Shown: in pieces, positions 32,901-45,599 of the stretch
Layout: each line of letters opens with the position of its first letter
Numbering within the stretch: the stretch's first letter is position 1
DNA from: Cryptomeria japonica
Lineage: Eukaryota; Streptophyta; Pinopsida; Cupressales; Cupressaceae
Direction of reading: 5' to 3'
Length of the DNA: 64,000 nt
NCBI RefSeq assembly: GCF_030272615.1
Contig: NC_081405.1
Coordinates: forward strand, 156,569,454-156,633,453
Translations under genes and position numbers: made by a program
The notes under the pieces: generated by a model
Database searches by the model: none
Seen by the model: only the letters and a program-made list of their open reading frames with translations
What the model was told of the DNA's origin: nothing

Positions 32901-35900
32901 TGGTGTCCTAACGGGTCATATAGTGTCCTATGACCCCTTAGGATACCATATAACCCCTTACGTGTCGTTAGGGTTCAGATTGTGTCCTAAGGGGTCATGT
33001 GGTGTCCTATGACCCCTTAGGACATTATATGACCCATTAGGATACCATATGGTGTCATTATGGGTAATATGGTGTCCTAAGGAGTCATATAGTGTCTTAA
33101 GGGATCATAGCACACCATATGACCCGTTAAGACATAATATGATCCCTAACGACACCTAAGGGGTCTTATGACCCCATATAGTGTCTTATGACCCCATAGG
33201 ACACTATATGACCCCTTAGGACACCATACGACCAATAATGACACCATATTGTGTCCTAAGGGGTCATATGTTGTCCTAAGGGGTCATAGGACACCATATG
33301 ACCCCTACGACACCATGTGACCTTTTACAACACCATATAGTGTTGTTATGGGTCATATCATGTCCTAAGGGGTCATATGGTGTCCTAAGGGGTCATATAG
33401 TGTCTTATGACCCCTTAGGATACCATATAACCCCTTAAATGTTATTAGGGTTCACATTGTGTCCTAAGGGGTCATATGGTATCCTATGACCCCTTAGGAC
33501 ACTACATGACTCCTTAGGACACCATATGGTGTCATTATGGGTTGTATGGTGTTCTAAGGGGTCATATGGTGTCTTAAGGGGTCATAACACACCATATGAC
33601 TCGTTAAGACACAATATGATCCCTAACGACACCTAATGGATCATATGGTGTACTATGGCCCCATAGGACACCATATGACCCCTTAGGATACCATACGACC
33701 CATAATGATATCATATTTTGTCCTAAGGGGTCATATGGTGTCCTAAGGGGTCATAGAACACCATATGACCCCTTAGGACAGCATACGACCCATAACGACA
33801 CCATATTGTGTCCTAAGGGGTCATATGGTGTCCTAAGGGGTCATAGCACACCATATGACCCGTTAAGACACAATATGATCCCTAATGACATGTAAGGGGC
33901 CATATGACCCCATAGGACACCATATGACCCCTGAGGACACCATAGGACCAATAACGACACCATATTGTGTCCTAAGGGGTCATAGGACACCATATGACCC
34001 CTTACGACACCATGTGATCCCTTACAACACCATATAGTGTTGTTATGGGTCATATGGTGTCCTAAGGGGTCATATGGTGTCCTATGACCTCTTAAGATAC
34101 CATATAACCCCTTACATGTTGTTAGGGTTCATATTGTGTCCTAAGGGGTCATATGGTGTCCTATGACCCCTGAGCACACTATATGACCCCTTAGGACACC
34201 ATATGGTGTCATTATTGGCCGTATAGTGTCCTAAGGGGTCATATGGTGTCTTAAGGGGTCATAACACACCATGTGACCTGTTAAGACACAATATGATCCC
34301 TAATGACACCTAAGGGGTGATATGGTGTCCTATGACCCCATAGGACACCATATGACACCATACGACCCATAACAACACTATATTGTGTTCCGAGGGGTCA
34401 TATGGTCTCCTAAGGGGTCATAGGACAGCATATGACTCCTTACAACACCATGTAACCCCTTATAACACCATATAGTGTCGTTATGGGTCATACGGTGTCC
34501 TAAGGTGTCATATGTTGTCCTAAGGGGTCATATAGTATCCTATGATCCCTTAGGATACCATATAACCCCTTACGTGTTGTTTGGGTTCACATTGTCTCCT
34601 AAGAGGTCATATGGTGTCTTAAGGGGTCATAGCACACCATATGATCTTTTAAGACACAAAATGATCCCTAATGACACTTATGGTGTCATATGGTGTCCTA
34701 TGACCCCATAGGACACCATATGACCCCTTAGGACACCATATGACCCATAACAACACCATATTGTGTCCTAAGGTCATATGGTTTCCTAAGGGGTCATAGG
34801 ACATGATATGACCCCTTACGACACCATGTGACCGCTTAGAACACCATATAGTGTCGCTATGGGTCATATGGTGTCCTAATTGGTCATATGGTCTCCTAAC
34901 GGGTCATATAGTGTCCTATGACCCCTTAGGATACCATATAACCCCTTACATGTCGTTAGGGTTCACATTGTGTCCTAAGGGGTCATATGGTGTCCTATGA
35001 CCCCTTAGGACATTATATGACCCATTAGGATACCATATGGTGTCATTATGGGTCATATGGTGTCCTAAGGAGTCATATAGTGTCTTAAGGGATCATAGCA
35101 CACCATATGACCCGTTAAGACACAATATGATCCCTAACGACACCTAAGGGGTCTTATGACCGCATATAGTGTCTTATGACCCCATAGGACACTATATGAC
35201 TCCTTAGGACACCATACAACCAATAACGACACCATATTGTGTCATAAGGGGTCATATGTTGTCCTAAGGGGTCATAGGACACCATATGACCCCTTACGAC
35301 ACCATGTGACCTTTTACAACACCATATAGTGTCGTTATGGGTCATATCATGTCCTAAGGGGTCATATGGTGTCCTAAGGGGTCATATAGTGTCTTATGAC
35401 CCTTTAGGACACCATATAACCCCTTAAATGTTATTAGGGTTCACATTGTGTCCTAAGGGGTCATATGGTATCCTATGTTGTCCTAAGGGGTCATAGGACA
35501 CCATATTACCCCTTACAACACCATGTGACCTTTTACAACACCATATAGTGTTGTTATGGGTCATATCATGTCCTAACGGGTCATATGGTGTCCTAAGGGG
35601 TCATATAGTGTCTTATGACCCCTTAGGATACCATATAACCCCTTAAATGTTATTAGGGTTCACATTGTGTCCTAAGGGATCATATGGTATCCTATGACCC
35701 CTTAGGATACTATATGACCCCTTAGGACACTATATGACCCCTTAGGACACCATATGGTGTCATTATGGGCTGTATGGTGTTCTAAGGGGTCATATGGTGT
35801 CTTAAGGGGTCATAACACACCATATGACTTGTTAAGACACAATATGATCCCTAACGACACCTAAGGGGTCATATGGTGTACTATGGCCCCATAGGACACC

Positions 35901-37638
35901 ATATGACCCCTTAGGATACCATACGACCCATAATGATATCATATTGTGTCCTAAGGGGTCATATGGTGTCCTAAGGGGTCATAGATTACCATATGACCCC
36001 TTAGGACAACATAAGACCCATAACAACACCATATTGTGTCCTAAGGGGTCATATGGTGTCCTAAGGGGTCATATGGTGTCGTAGCAAGTCATATAGTGTC
36101 TTATGACCCCTTAGGATACCATATAACCGCTTACACATTGTTAGGGTTCACATTGTGTCTTAAGAAGTCATATGGTGTCCTATGACCCCTTAGGACACCA
36201 TTTGGTTCTATTATGGGTCATATGGTGTCCTAAGGGGTCATATGGTGTCTTAAGGGGTCATAACATACCATATGATATGTTAAGACACAATATGATCCCT
36301 AACAAAACCTAAGGGGTCATATGGTTTTCTATGGCCCCATAGGATACCATATGACCCCTTAGGTGTCCATATGACTCATAACATCATGATATTGTGTTCG
36401 AAGGGGTCATATAGTGTCCTAAGGGGTCATAGGATACCATATGACCCCTTAGGTGTCCATACGACCCATAACAACACCATATTGTGTCCTAAGGGGTCAT
36501 ATGGTGTCCTAAGGAGTCATTGGACATCATATGACCCTTTACAACACCATACGACCTATAACGAGACCATATTATGTCCTAAGGGGTCATATGGTGCCCT
36601 AAGGGGTCATAGGATACCATATGACCCCTTACAACACCATAGGACCCATAACGACACCATATTGTGTCCTAAGCGGTCATATGGTGTCCTAAGGACACCA
36701 TATGACCCCTTAGGACACAATATGGTGTCGTTATAGGTTGTATGGTGTTGTAAAGGGTCATATGGTGTCCTAAGGGGTCATAGGACATCATATGACCCTT
36801 TACAACACCATACAACCTATAACGACACCATATTGTGTCCTAAGGGGTCATATGGTGTCCTAAGGGATCATAGGATACCATATGACCCCTTACAACACCA
36901 TACGACCCATAACGACACCATATTGTGTCCTAAGGGGTCATGTGGTGTTCTAAGGGATCATAGGACACCATATGACACCTTACGACACCATACAAACTAT
37001 AATGACACCATATTGTGTCCTAAGGGTCATATGGTGTCCTAAGGGGTCATAGGATACCATATGACCCCTTACGACACCATTCAACCCATAACGACACCAT
37101 ATTATGTCCTAAGGGGTCATATAGTGTCTTAAGGGGTTATAACACACCATATGATCTGTTAAGACACAATATGATCCCTAACGACACCTAAGGGGTCATA
37201 TGGTGTCTTAAGGGGTCATAGGACACCATATGATGCCTTATGACACCATACGATCTATAACGACAACATATTGTTTCCTAAGGGGTCATATGGTGTCCTA
37301 AGGGGTCATAGGATACCATATGACCCCTTACGACACCATACGACCCATAACGACACCATACGACCCATAACGACACCATATTGTGTCCTAAGGGGTCATA
37401 TGGTGTCTTAAGGGGTCATAACACACCATATGACCTGTTAAGACACAATATGATCCCTAACAACACCTAAGGGGTCATATGGTGTCCTATGGCCCCATAG
37501 GACACCATATGATCCCTTAGGACACCATACGACCCATAACGACACCTTATTGTGTCCTAAGGGGTCATAGGATACCATATGACCCCTTAGGACACCATAC
37601 GACCCATAACTACACCATATTATGTCCTAAGCGGTCAT
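29952..37638. repeat. 20-bp palindromic satellite, 7.7 kb
   Basis: The whole block is made of GGGGTCATATGGTGTCCTAA and its reverse complement TTAGGACACCATATGACCCC in alternating orientation, with variants such as 'tcgttatgggtcatat'. A marker phrase 'ttagggttcacattgtg' recurs about 13 times (for example 30726, 31208, 31684, 32132, 33447, 34968), mostly 380-480 bp apart, giving a higher-order unit. About 31.8-33.9 kb is repeated at 33.8-35.9 kb at an offset near 1,990 bp. Open frames here (…V-S-Y-G-V-L-R-G-H…) are repeat artefacts. Confidence 0.95.
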
Positions 37639-38435
37639 TTTTAGGAATCCCACAGATACTGAGAGGGGGGGTGAATCAATATCTGACCGGTGAATGGAAT
37701 TTCTTAACTTAAAACATGCAAAACATAATATAACAGTGTACCGGTATGCAAGAAATAATGCAATAAACAAAATCAAGAACATCCACATGAAAATCACACC
37801 ATAACACAAGGTTTTAATGAGGAAACCCGGTATGGGAAAAACCTCGGTGGGATTTGTGACCCACAATATTCACTCACTAGCCAATAAGAAAATATTACTT
37901 ACAATAGGGGCCTGCACATGCAGGAAGGCCAACTGCCTAGAGCTCACTGCTCAATGGGAAGTCTCACTTTCTTACAATGAGGATTATATAAATCCAATAA
38001 CTTGTACTGCTTTACAATAGCATCTTCAATGCCAGATTCAGTATTGGTTCCTTCTTTGTTCTTTACATATACCCCTTAACCTATATTTTGCATAATAGGT
38101 CTACCTAATATTTTCCTTAATGCTTACTGCTCCTACTTCCAATGTCTACAATGATCTCTTTTATATATATAAGAGTCATTTTACAATTTGCCAAGTCGGC
38201 TTACAAATTTTTTCAATAATAAACAAAATATAATATAACAAAAATCTTGTCGGCCTCTGTGTCGGTATACTTCCTTTCTTCTGTGCCGGTGCCGGTGTCC
38301 TGAGTGTCGATGTAGAGTGTGATCTGCTGATGTCGGTATAATGCCTTTGCCGGTGCCATAGGATTGCAAGGTTGCCATCAATGACAAAACCTTCAATCAC
38401 ATACAATGTCTCATTGGAGTGTGCATATGCCAACA
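37639..38435 (-). repeat. 3' LTR of the nested minus-strand retroelement
   Basis: The minus strand starts TGTTGGCATATGCACACTCC (38435 down) and ends …GGGATTCCTAA near 37639. It aligns with the E4 LTR 59394-60183 ('gcacactccaatgaga', 'ttgtcattgatggcaacc', 'cccccctctcagta'). The inner side carries 'ccaaaaggggagat', a good polypurine tract. Confidence 0.85.
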
Positions 38436-38639
38436 ATCTCCCCTTTTGGCTTTGATGGCAACACTCATGAGAAATTTCAAAAGATGTATCCAAAAATATG
38501 AAGTCCAAAAAAAATGTTACCAAAAATGTGTGAGCTCCCCCTGAGCATATGATTCCTGTGATTTGAATTTTCTCATCCTACTACTCCCCCTTTGGCATCA
38601 ATGACAAAGGTTGTCAAGTTGTCAGTAGAGTTTGTAGTT

Positions 38640-41600
38640 TCAACCTTGTAACTGGGTAGTTACAATTTGAAAAAGATCTCCCAAAATCAAGTTTATACTG
38701 TCCATAAACTTTTTGCTATCCTTTATTGTTGTCTCTATTCTCTTCACTGTACCAGTGAGATGCTGCAAATGCTCTGCCGATGTTTTCTTTCCCTGTATTA
38801 GTGCCTCAGATACTTCCTTCCGTAGTGATGCTAGATAGTCCAATCTTGGACTTAGTTTTGATCTCAAATGTTTTGCCTTATTCACTATTCTTTCTTTCTC
38901 TTTTTCCAATTTAAGTAATTCTTCTTCAAAATTTGTTATCTTTTCCTCAAAAACTAATAGTGTATCAGGTGAGTTGACAAAACTATCTGCAAGTTTATTG
39001 ATCTCATCCTGTACCTTGCTCATTTTCTTGTCTATATCTACAGTAAAAAAAATTGTTTTACAAGTATCTTTGTACAAATTTTTGTACTCTTTCAATAAAT
39101 TACATAATTCTGGTAGAAGTGTGTCAAAATCTCTGTTACACTTCTTTATTTGCTCATCAAAGAATTTTTGTTTTTCAACTTCTACTTTATCCTTCAATGA
39201 CTCTTCCTTTATTTTCTCAATATTTTCAGTGATATATTTACATAGTGTATCAAGTTGTCCTAAAGAATCTTTATTGTCTATATTACAATTAGGAGCAATT
39301 ACCTTCAAAATTGGTATGGTATCATCAATTGCCTTGTAAGCTTGTGAGTTGCAGTTAGTTATTTTCTTGATTGAATCTAATAGTACCTCAGTCACATTAG
39401 TTGATTTGAAGCCTGATGATGAATCAACAATCTGAGTACCGGTGGAAGTAACCAAGATTTTATTTGCCTCTGGTAGGTCTGTTTGTGTCTACATTTCTTT
39501 AAGCAATGGTTTTTCTACTTCACTAGTTGCCGGTGGTACTGTTTCCTTATGTACATGTTCCTGTTGCTATTGTTTCGGAGCCTTTAGCTTTTTTTGTTTC
39601 TCTATTTGTTGCATTGCCTCAGTCTGAGTCTGAGTCTCTACCTTTTTCTCTTTGTCTTCTGCCGGTTTCTCTCGTGTGTTATAAGTTTCCTCAGGTACCG
39701 GAGGCTCACTAGCCATATCAATCTTATCAATTGTATCTTTGTCTACCACTATGTTGATCTTTTGAGTATCAACATCCATAGTACACAAGACTTTGGGATT
39801 AGGATTATCATCCTCTATATCCATGCTCTCAGCTACCAGTTGATCTTATGTAGTTGTTGTTTTTACTGGTGGAGTAATTAAAGGAGGTGGGGGTAAGATG
39901 TCTCTAACCTTGATACTAGATGGTCCACCAACTTTACCTTTACCCTTGTCTCTATCTTTCTGATAAAATTTTATGGGTTTGGGGTTCCTGTACTCTTCTT
40001 GTTTTTCTTTCTCAACTACGAATATATCCCATCCATTTTCTATCTCTTCAGTCACCTCATTAATTCTTCCAACCATTAAAGCAACGTGCCGATGTGTAGT
40101 AGAAAATACTGTCCGGTTGGCTTGAGCAATTAGGTCATCAAATTCTTTGGGTGAGTTTACCGGATATACAACAAGTAGCTTTTCAATCTTTATTTTCTTA
40201 TCTAGTTCTATTACTGCTTGTCTTCTTGCTTCTAGTCTTTTAAAAAATTCATCTGGAATTTCATTGACTACTTCCATCAAAAACTTCTTGTACATATCCA
40301 TATGCAATATAACACTATTTTCAACTTGCTCTTTTTCATCAGCTGTTAGAGTGTCATATATTTTCTCTATATTTTTCAAGTTACCTTCCTCTATGATTTC
40401 ATTCAGTAGTATATCAAGAGGGGCCAAGTCTTTGTTTGTCCTCTTCTTCTTCTTGGGTGTCAATTTCTTCTTTGGTGTAGCCTTTCTTACCGGAGATCTC
40501 ACTCCTTGTTGTTTTTGCCTTGTCCTCCTAGGTGACGGTGTGGTTGCCAGTTGTTAGGCCCAATATGGAAAGCTAATGTACTGAGAGGGGAGGGGTGAAT
40601 CAGTACTTCAAATCCTTTTATCAACAATATCTTTACTGTTATGCATAAACCAAAAACTACTGTAACATAACATAAAGCTAAAACAAATGAGTAACAATCA
40701 TACATGATTCACTCCATAACACATATATTTTGGTTACGCAGAAACTCTTGGTTAGAGAGAAAAACTACTGTGGGGATGGCACCCACAACTTCACTACTGC
40801 AATAATAAAGAGTGCTCGATTAGAGCTACATATTTAGCTATTTCTGATAGCTTACCCTGTTAGGAGTAACAAGATCTATTATATCTACCTTGCTAAAGGA
40901 TTTTACAACACTATATAAATGTTGCACCTGGTTAGAGGATTTACAATTTATAGACTTGATTAGAGTCTTTTACCTTGTTAAAGGTTTCTCTTACAACTTC
41001 AAAATATTACAATAAGATTTTACAAATATATGCAACTTTACATCTAAAATGCTGTAGTAGATTCTATGTGCTCAAAATAAGATTACCTTGCCTATAGCAT
41101 ACCTCGATAACTCATAAAGTAACTTGGTAAACCCTTCTATTTACTTTGTTCTTTGACTGTTCTCTGATAACCTTCTCAGTGACCTTTGTGTCTCTGTAAC
41201 AGTCATAATACTCTGTGATTTCTCATGTATCACATAAGTCTTACTTCATACATATATGCACACACTTTTCTCTCATTCACATATATCTCTAACCCTAAAT
41301 TCATGTTGTATAAATAGACTTCTTATGTTGATGATCTGATTCATTGCTTCGATCTTCCAAACATGATTTCTTGAATAAATAACCATGTAAAATATTTCAT
41401 TGGTTAGATGACCTCAAAATTATACAAAATCTATATGTGCGATTTCCAATGTGATAACGGTTCTATGTGCCTCGATCTTGTAACACGTTTTCATATGTGT
41501 GTCCAGGTTCAATGAATCTGGTAACACATTTTACTCAGTGTATATCAACTTGGTGTATTATCTTTACTGCTCGGTAGACATGAAATAACACTCGGTAGAC

Positions 41601-43134
41601 AACTCGGTGTATATTGGGCTTTGTGACTATTTTACTTCTGTAACCGACTAGACTGTTCATATCGACTAAATATTTTGGTACTGGTAACTGACTAGAGTAT
41701 ATAGAATGACTTTGTATATAAAACTAATGGCAATTTGATAAGTAGTAACACCGGTGAGGGATCTCTTTTCCTTACAACTCTTTTGAAAGTTGCAGGCATG
41801 TCACTCCCTGAAGAAGTACCTACCGGTGATAGGTGAGTTTCAGGTTGTGGAGCTGCTAACTCATCCTCTATTATACTAGTTTTCTTCAACACATCTTCTT
41901 TGAAGGCTTTGTCTTGTCTGGAACCTTTCCTTACAACTGCCTCAACCTTTTTCACTCTTTTCTTTGATTGTATTTGGCTTTCAATGGTTTTGCACTACCA
42001 ATTATTTCTTCCATAGGTTCTCTAGGGGCTTCCAAAAGTGCTTTAGCATATGTTTCAATTATGTGATCATCTATTTCATAGCCCATCTTGGTTACCTAAA
42101 CTATCCTGGGGATGACTGCTTCCATCTAGATTTCATCCTTCTTGATGACAAAGCATATTTCACCTTTGTATTTGTCGACAATCTTTTGTGATAACCTTAT
42201 TCTTTTCTTCATTTTGGCCTTTAATGCTTGAAAGAAGTCATGAATATTGTTTTCCTTGTCTTCTCCCATGTTATTGAATAGTTTTGTTAATTGTTTTCCT
42301 ACCGGTATATCATATCCAAGTTCTTTGTAGCCTATATTGGGAACTTGTTTTGTTATATGTAGCATCAGACATACTAACAGATTTCCAAACCTGAAAGTTC
42401 CTTTCTTGTCCTTTTTAATCTTTCCAAGGTTGTCAATTAATTCATCTTTTAACCACTCACATACATCATTTTTTGCATTGTCTTTGACCATATCATAAGC
42501 ACTCTTAATGCACAAACTTGAAACTGAGTTGAGTCTATTTGCATGAGTAGCTTTATATCCTAATATCATCTTGATGAATCTCACATTAATGTCTGTTACA
42601 TCATTGACTCTTAGGGACTAATTGTCGAATGTTGCACTAGTTAGGTTTGTAACTAGGTCATTGGATACCTTCTTGGTTTTATCTGGCCTTTTACCAGTGG
42701 TTGGTAACCCTGTGACAGCTTTCACAGCTTCCTTAGTGATTTTGTGGACTGCATCTAACCAGAAAAACTCACCATGTACCCTGCTTAAGACTATCCTAAT
42801 CACATCCTTGGGAAATTCAGGAATTCTAAGGATCTCTGTAAATCCTAGGGTCTCAATGATCTTGTGTTCATCTTTTACATTGCTAGTTTTTATCACATAT
42901 CACAGTTTTAAATATGGTTTTAATTTCTTCATCTCCTAGTTCCTCAATGTTGCAGTGGATGTACATTCTGTTGTCTTCAGTATAAACAAATCCCTTAGGA
43001 ATTTGAGAAAAAGCACCTAAGGTATCATCTTTCTTTGCTACCTCAAGAACTAACTGAAATATGGGCCTAGGTCTTTTTATCAATTCAACAACAGTAGGGT
43101 TTGCTATATATTCAATTGCAGAGGTGGATGCCAT
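38640..43134 (-). pseudogene. ORF2 of the nested retroelement, interrupted by a solo LTR
   Basis: ATG at 43134 (M-A-S-T-S-A-I-E-Y). Open pieces: 43134-42883, 42896-42618, 42584-42126, 41955-41751, then after the solo LTR 40553-39846, 39824-39567 and 39455-38640. Total coding span about 1,100 codons. Conserved with E4: I-A-N-P-T-V, R-P-R-P, A-F-S-Q-I-P-K-G, I-E-E-L-G-D, V-H-G-E, I-T-K-E…V-T-G-L-P, C-E-W-L-K-D-E-L, F-R-F-G-N-L-L-V, a basic P-K-K-K stretch, then R-H-V-A-L-M-V-G. The C-terminal 270 codons are predicted long charged helices. Product and activity unknown. Confidence 0.75.
40554..41750 (-). repeat. Solo LTR inside ORF2
   Basis: Minus-strand LTR starting TGTTACTACTT at 41750 and ending …GGGCCTAACA at 40554, with flanking copies CCAGT (40549-40553) and CCGGT (41751-41755), 4 of 5 matching. 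The G-rich block 'gagaggggaggggtgaatca' is at 40580. The ORF2 protein reads K-R-D-P-S-P on one side and T-P-S-P-R-R-T-R on the other, matching the continuous E4 protein. Confidence 0.82.
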
Positions 43135-43379
43135 GATTAAATACCTCTTATTGCCTTTAGGATGGATGATTGCTTGGAGTGTTCTTTCTTCTTGCTCGAA
43201 ATGTCGTAGCTCTAAATCTTTGCACTCTTTGTAAGTTTGAAATCTCGGTGAAATGAAATGGAGCCAAAACCTCAATTTATAGTGTCTTTTTGGCATCTAC
43301 TGCATTAAATGCATGTCGGTTAAGTATTTACTTAACATTGTTTGCTAGTAATAAGTAATTTCCAACTTCTTATCTCTAA

Positions 43380-43775
43380 CCAAGGGAATAATAGCACATG
43401 TGTCAATAGATTGCCAAACCCTCAAAGAAATTTTCTTCAATTAGATGAAGAACTTCCTGTCAGTGGAGCACTGCTCTATCCTTCCGGTGAAGCATCACTT
43501 TGTCCTGCTGGTGAAGCATTGGTTTGTTCTACTGGTGGAGGAGTATTCCCAATATTTAGATCAACTTTTCTAATCCATTATTTTGAGAATTCTTGCTTAA
43601 CCTCTTCAACTTTTTCTTTACCTTTCAAGCTGGAACTTTTGTTGTCTACTAGTGTTCCTTTACTTCTACGGAATTTAGCAATATGCCCAATCTTGTTACA
43701 TGCATAACAAGTTACATTATTTTTCTGAATAGCTTTCCCATAACCTATGCCGGTTTGTGTTTTGCTTGGATGGCA
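43380..43775 (-). pseudogene. C-terminal ORF1 fragment of the nested retroelement
   Basis: Encodes G-Y-G-K…C-Y-A-C-N-K-I-G-H-I-A-K-F-R-R (last Cys of the knuckle lost) and K-G-K-E-K-V-E-E-V, near identical to E4 at 61110-61260. Upstream knuckles and the coiled coil are missing. Confidence 0.75.
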
Positions 43776-45404
43776 CATGTGTTGATTGTGGTGGATTGCG
43801 ACATTTACAAATTTGTCAACATATGGATATTGGCCAAGAAATTGGTAATGAATTAGTAGAATTTGGAAAATATAAGACAATGGCCTACATGCTAAAAGAT
43901 GGAAGATAAGCAAAAAAGTGTAAATTGGTTAGTGAGAAGATTCCAGTGTATCAGTTTATGGGCATCTTTCATGAGAATATAGTGTATGAGTATGCAAGGC
44001 ATAACCATCGAGCTCATTGGTTGGACTCACAATTTAAGTTATGCAAGGACACATTTCCACTTCATACAATTATTTCAATTGTTGACTTTGCAGAGAACTA
44101 CACACTACAACCACAGAATGAGGTACAATCACAATATTACAACTCCACGCAAGTTGCCATATTTGTGCATATAGCATTCATTCAGGCACATGATAATATG
44201 GAAGAGGATAGGAAGATATTGAGGGAGTATCATTTTTACATCAGTGATGATCGCTCACACTCTATAGAGTTTGTGCAAGGTTGTTTTATGATATTCTATG
44301 ATGATTTGGCTAGCTGAGGCATATCATTCCGTCAACATATCATATGGTCAGATAATTGTGCATCGCAATTTAAGAACTCTTGTATGTTTTATTGGTTGAG
44401 TAGGATGGATAAGTTGACTACTATTCAACATATGTGGAATTTCTCTACGGCTGGGCATGGAAAAGGGGAGCATGATAGTGCAGGAGCATGCATTAAAAGA
44501 GCTTTAGCATGAGAAGAGTTAAAGTACAAAGGGAATGTAAACTTGAAAGATGCAAAATCAATTGTTCAATGGTGCAATGGTACAATTGGTCTAGGTAATC
44601 AAGGTAAGTCTTTAGTTCGCAAATTTTTTTGGTTAGTAGATGATACTAACATTGCAAAATTAGAAGATTGTTGTACATTGACAGGATCGAGTGAGCTACA
44701 CTCTTTCAAAAGCTCTAATGTAGGTTCATGGACTATCCATAAGCGATAGATGGCATGTTATTGTTCTTCATGTAGAGATGGTGCCTATAATGAGTGTGAG
44801 TCAAATGAGTGGGTGGACGAATGGTGTATGAGGCCTCTAATCCCACTTGAGACATACCGAGCTCCGAGTGCACTACAACTCACACAAATGGAATCATCAA
44901 TTGACTTTGACCATGTGTCAGATTTAGTCCAACTAGGTAAATTATCCACATCCAATTTTTTGTACTTTAATATTTTACCTTAGTTGTTTGCTAAATTCTT
45001 CTCACTTTATCATTGCAAGGCATGTTTATGCAGTAATTGCAACTGAAGACAATGAAGAAGGAACATATTATTACCTGTGTCATTATGTGGACGCAAAAAG
45101 GAAATTGGATCACCCTATGGTAGATGGAGAAAATATTGAGTACCCCACGGGATTAGTAGTTGTTACTGGTACATGGTTTAGAAGGTACCCAGTGAAGAAG
45201 TCTAACTTGTGGTTGTTCGAGGACTTTGAGACACATAGGAAGATTCTTCATTATTCTAACCTTGTTGTAGCTTCAAATGTTCATTTGATCAGATATGGGG
45301 GTAGACCACTAAACAAGAACCTATGGAAGGTTCGTGAGTCTGACCATGAGGCCATACTAGACATGATAAAGAGTAGAGCAGATCCAGCCGGTTCATTGGA
45401 TTAA
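43776..45404 (+). pseudogene. Transposon X transposase (DDE/D-type), 5' truncated, four stops
   Basis: One frame from about 43776 to 44936, stops at about 43908 (TAA), 44315 (TGA), 44510 (TGA) and 44747 (TAG), then a likely intron (about 44938-45017, GTAAAT…CAAG; phase off by one base) and a C-terminal exon open to 45404. Candidate catalytic residues in one frame: Asp at 44084 (I-V-D-F-A-E-N-Y), Asp at 44351 (W-S-D-N-C-A-S-Q-F-K) and an acidic residue at 44468 or 44474 (H-G-K-G-E-H-D). The start contains C-V-D-C-G-G-L, and C-x2-C pairs near 44761 suggest zinc binding. The C-terminal exon (Y-Y-L-C-H-Y-V…) may be a chromatin- or DNA-binding module. The motif set resembles uncharacterised DDE proteins I associate with Sola; this needs a search. 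Confidence 0.7.
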
Positions 45405-45599
45405 ATGTAAATGTAAAAAATTGTAATATCAAGCTTATTTGGATATATGTACATGACTTGTACTTTTGACTACTCGAGGCATTGTAATATAAAAAAATGT
45501 GTTTTTGTCTTGTTTTGTGTGATTTTATGTAACTAATGTCATTTTGGACCATTAGAGATCACATGGGATCATTTCGTGAAGTATACCCTACTAATATGG

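Larger units (their letters stand above)
37639..43775 (-). mobile_element. Truncated E2/E4-type LTR retroelement on the minus strand, nested in X
   Basis: Reading right to left: end of zinc-knuckle ORF1 (about 43770-43400), ORF2 (43134-38640, broken by a solo LTR), a copia-like polypurine tract at 38438-38456 and a 3' LTR (38435-37639). The 5' LTR, primer site and most of ORF1 are missing; homology with E4 stops at about 43775, where transposase sequence begins. It therefore inserted into or next to the transposase gene and lost its 5' part, possibly together with the transposase N terminus. Confidence 0.8.

Noticed and set aside
30950-37042. Many 60-120 codon open frames in the 20-bp satellite
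   Set aside because: All read the same repeated phrase in both orientations; there is no start context or non-repeat content.
30000-37600. CRISPR array
   Set aside because: Repeats are contiguous, inverted and variable, with no unique spacers, and the setting is a plant genome.
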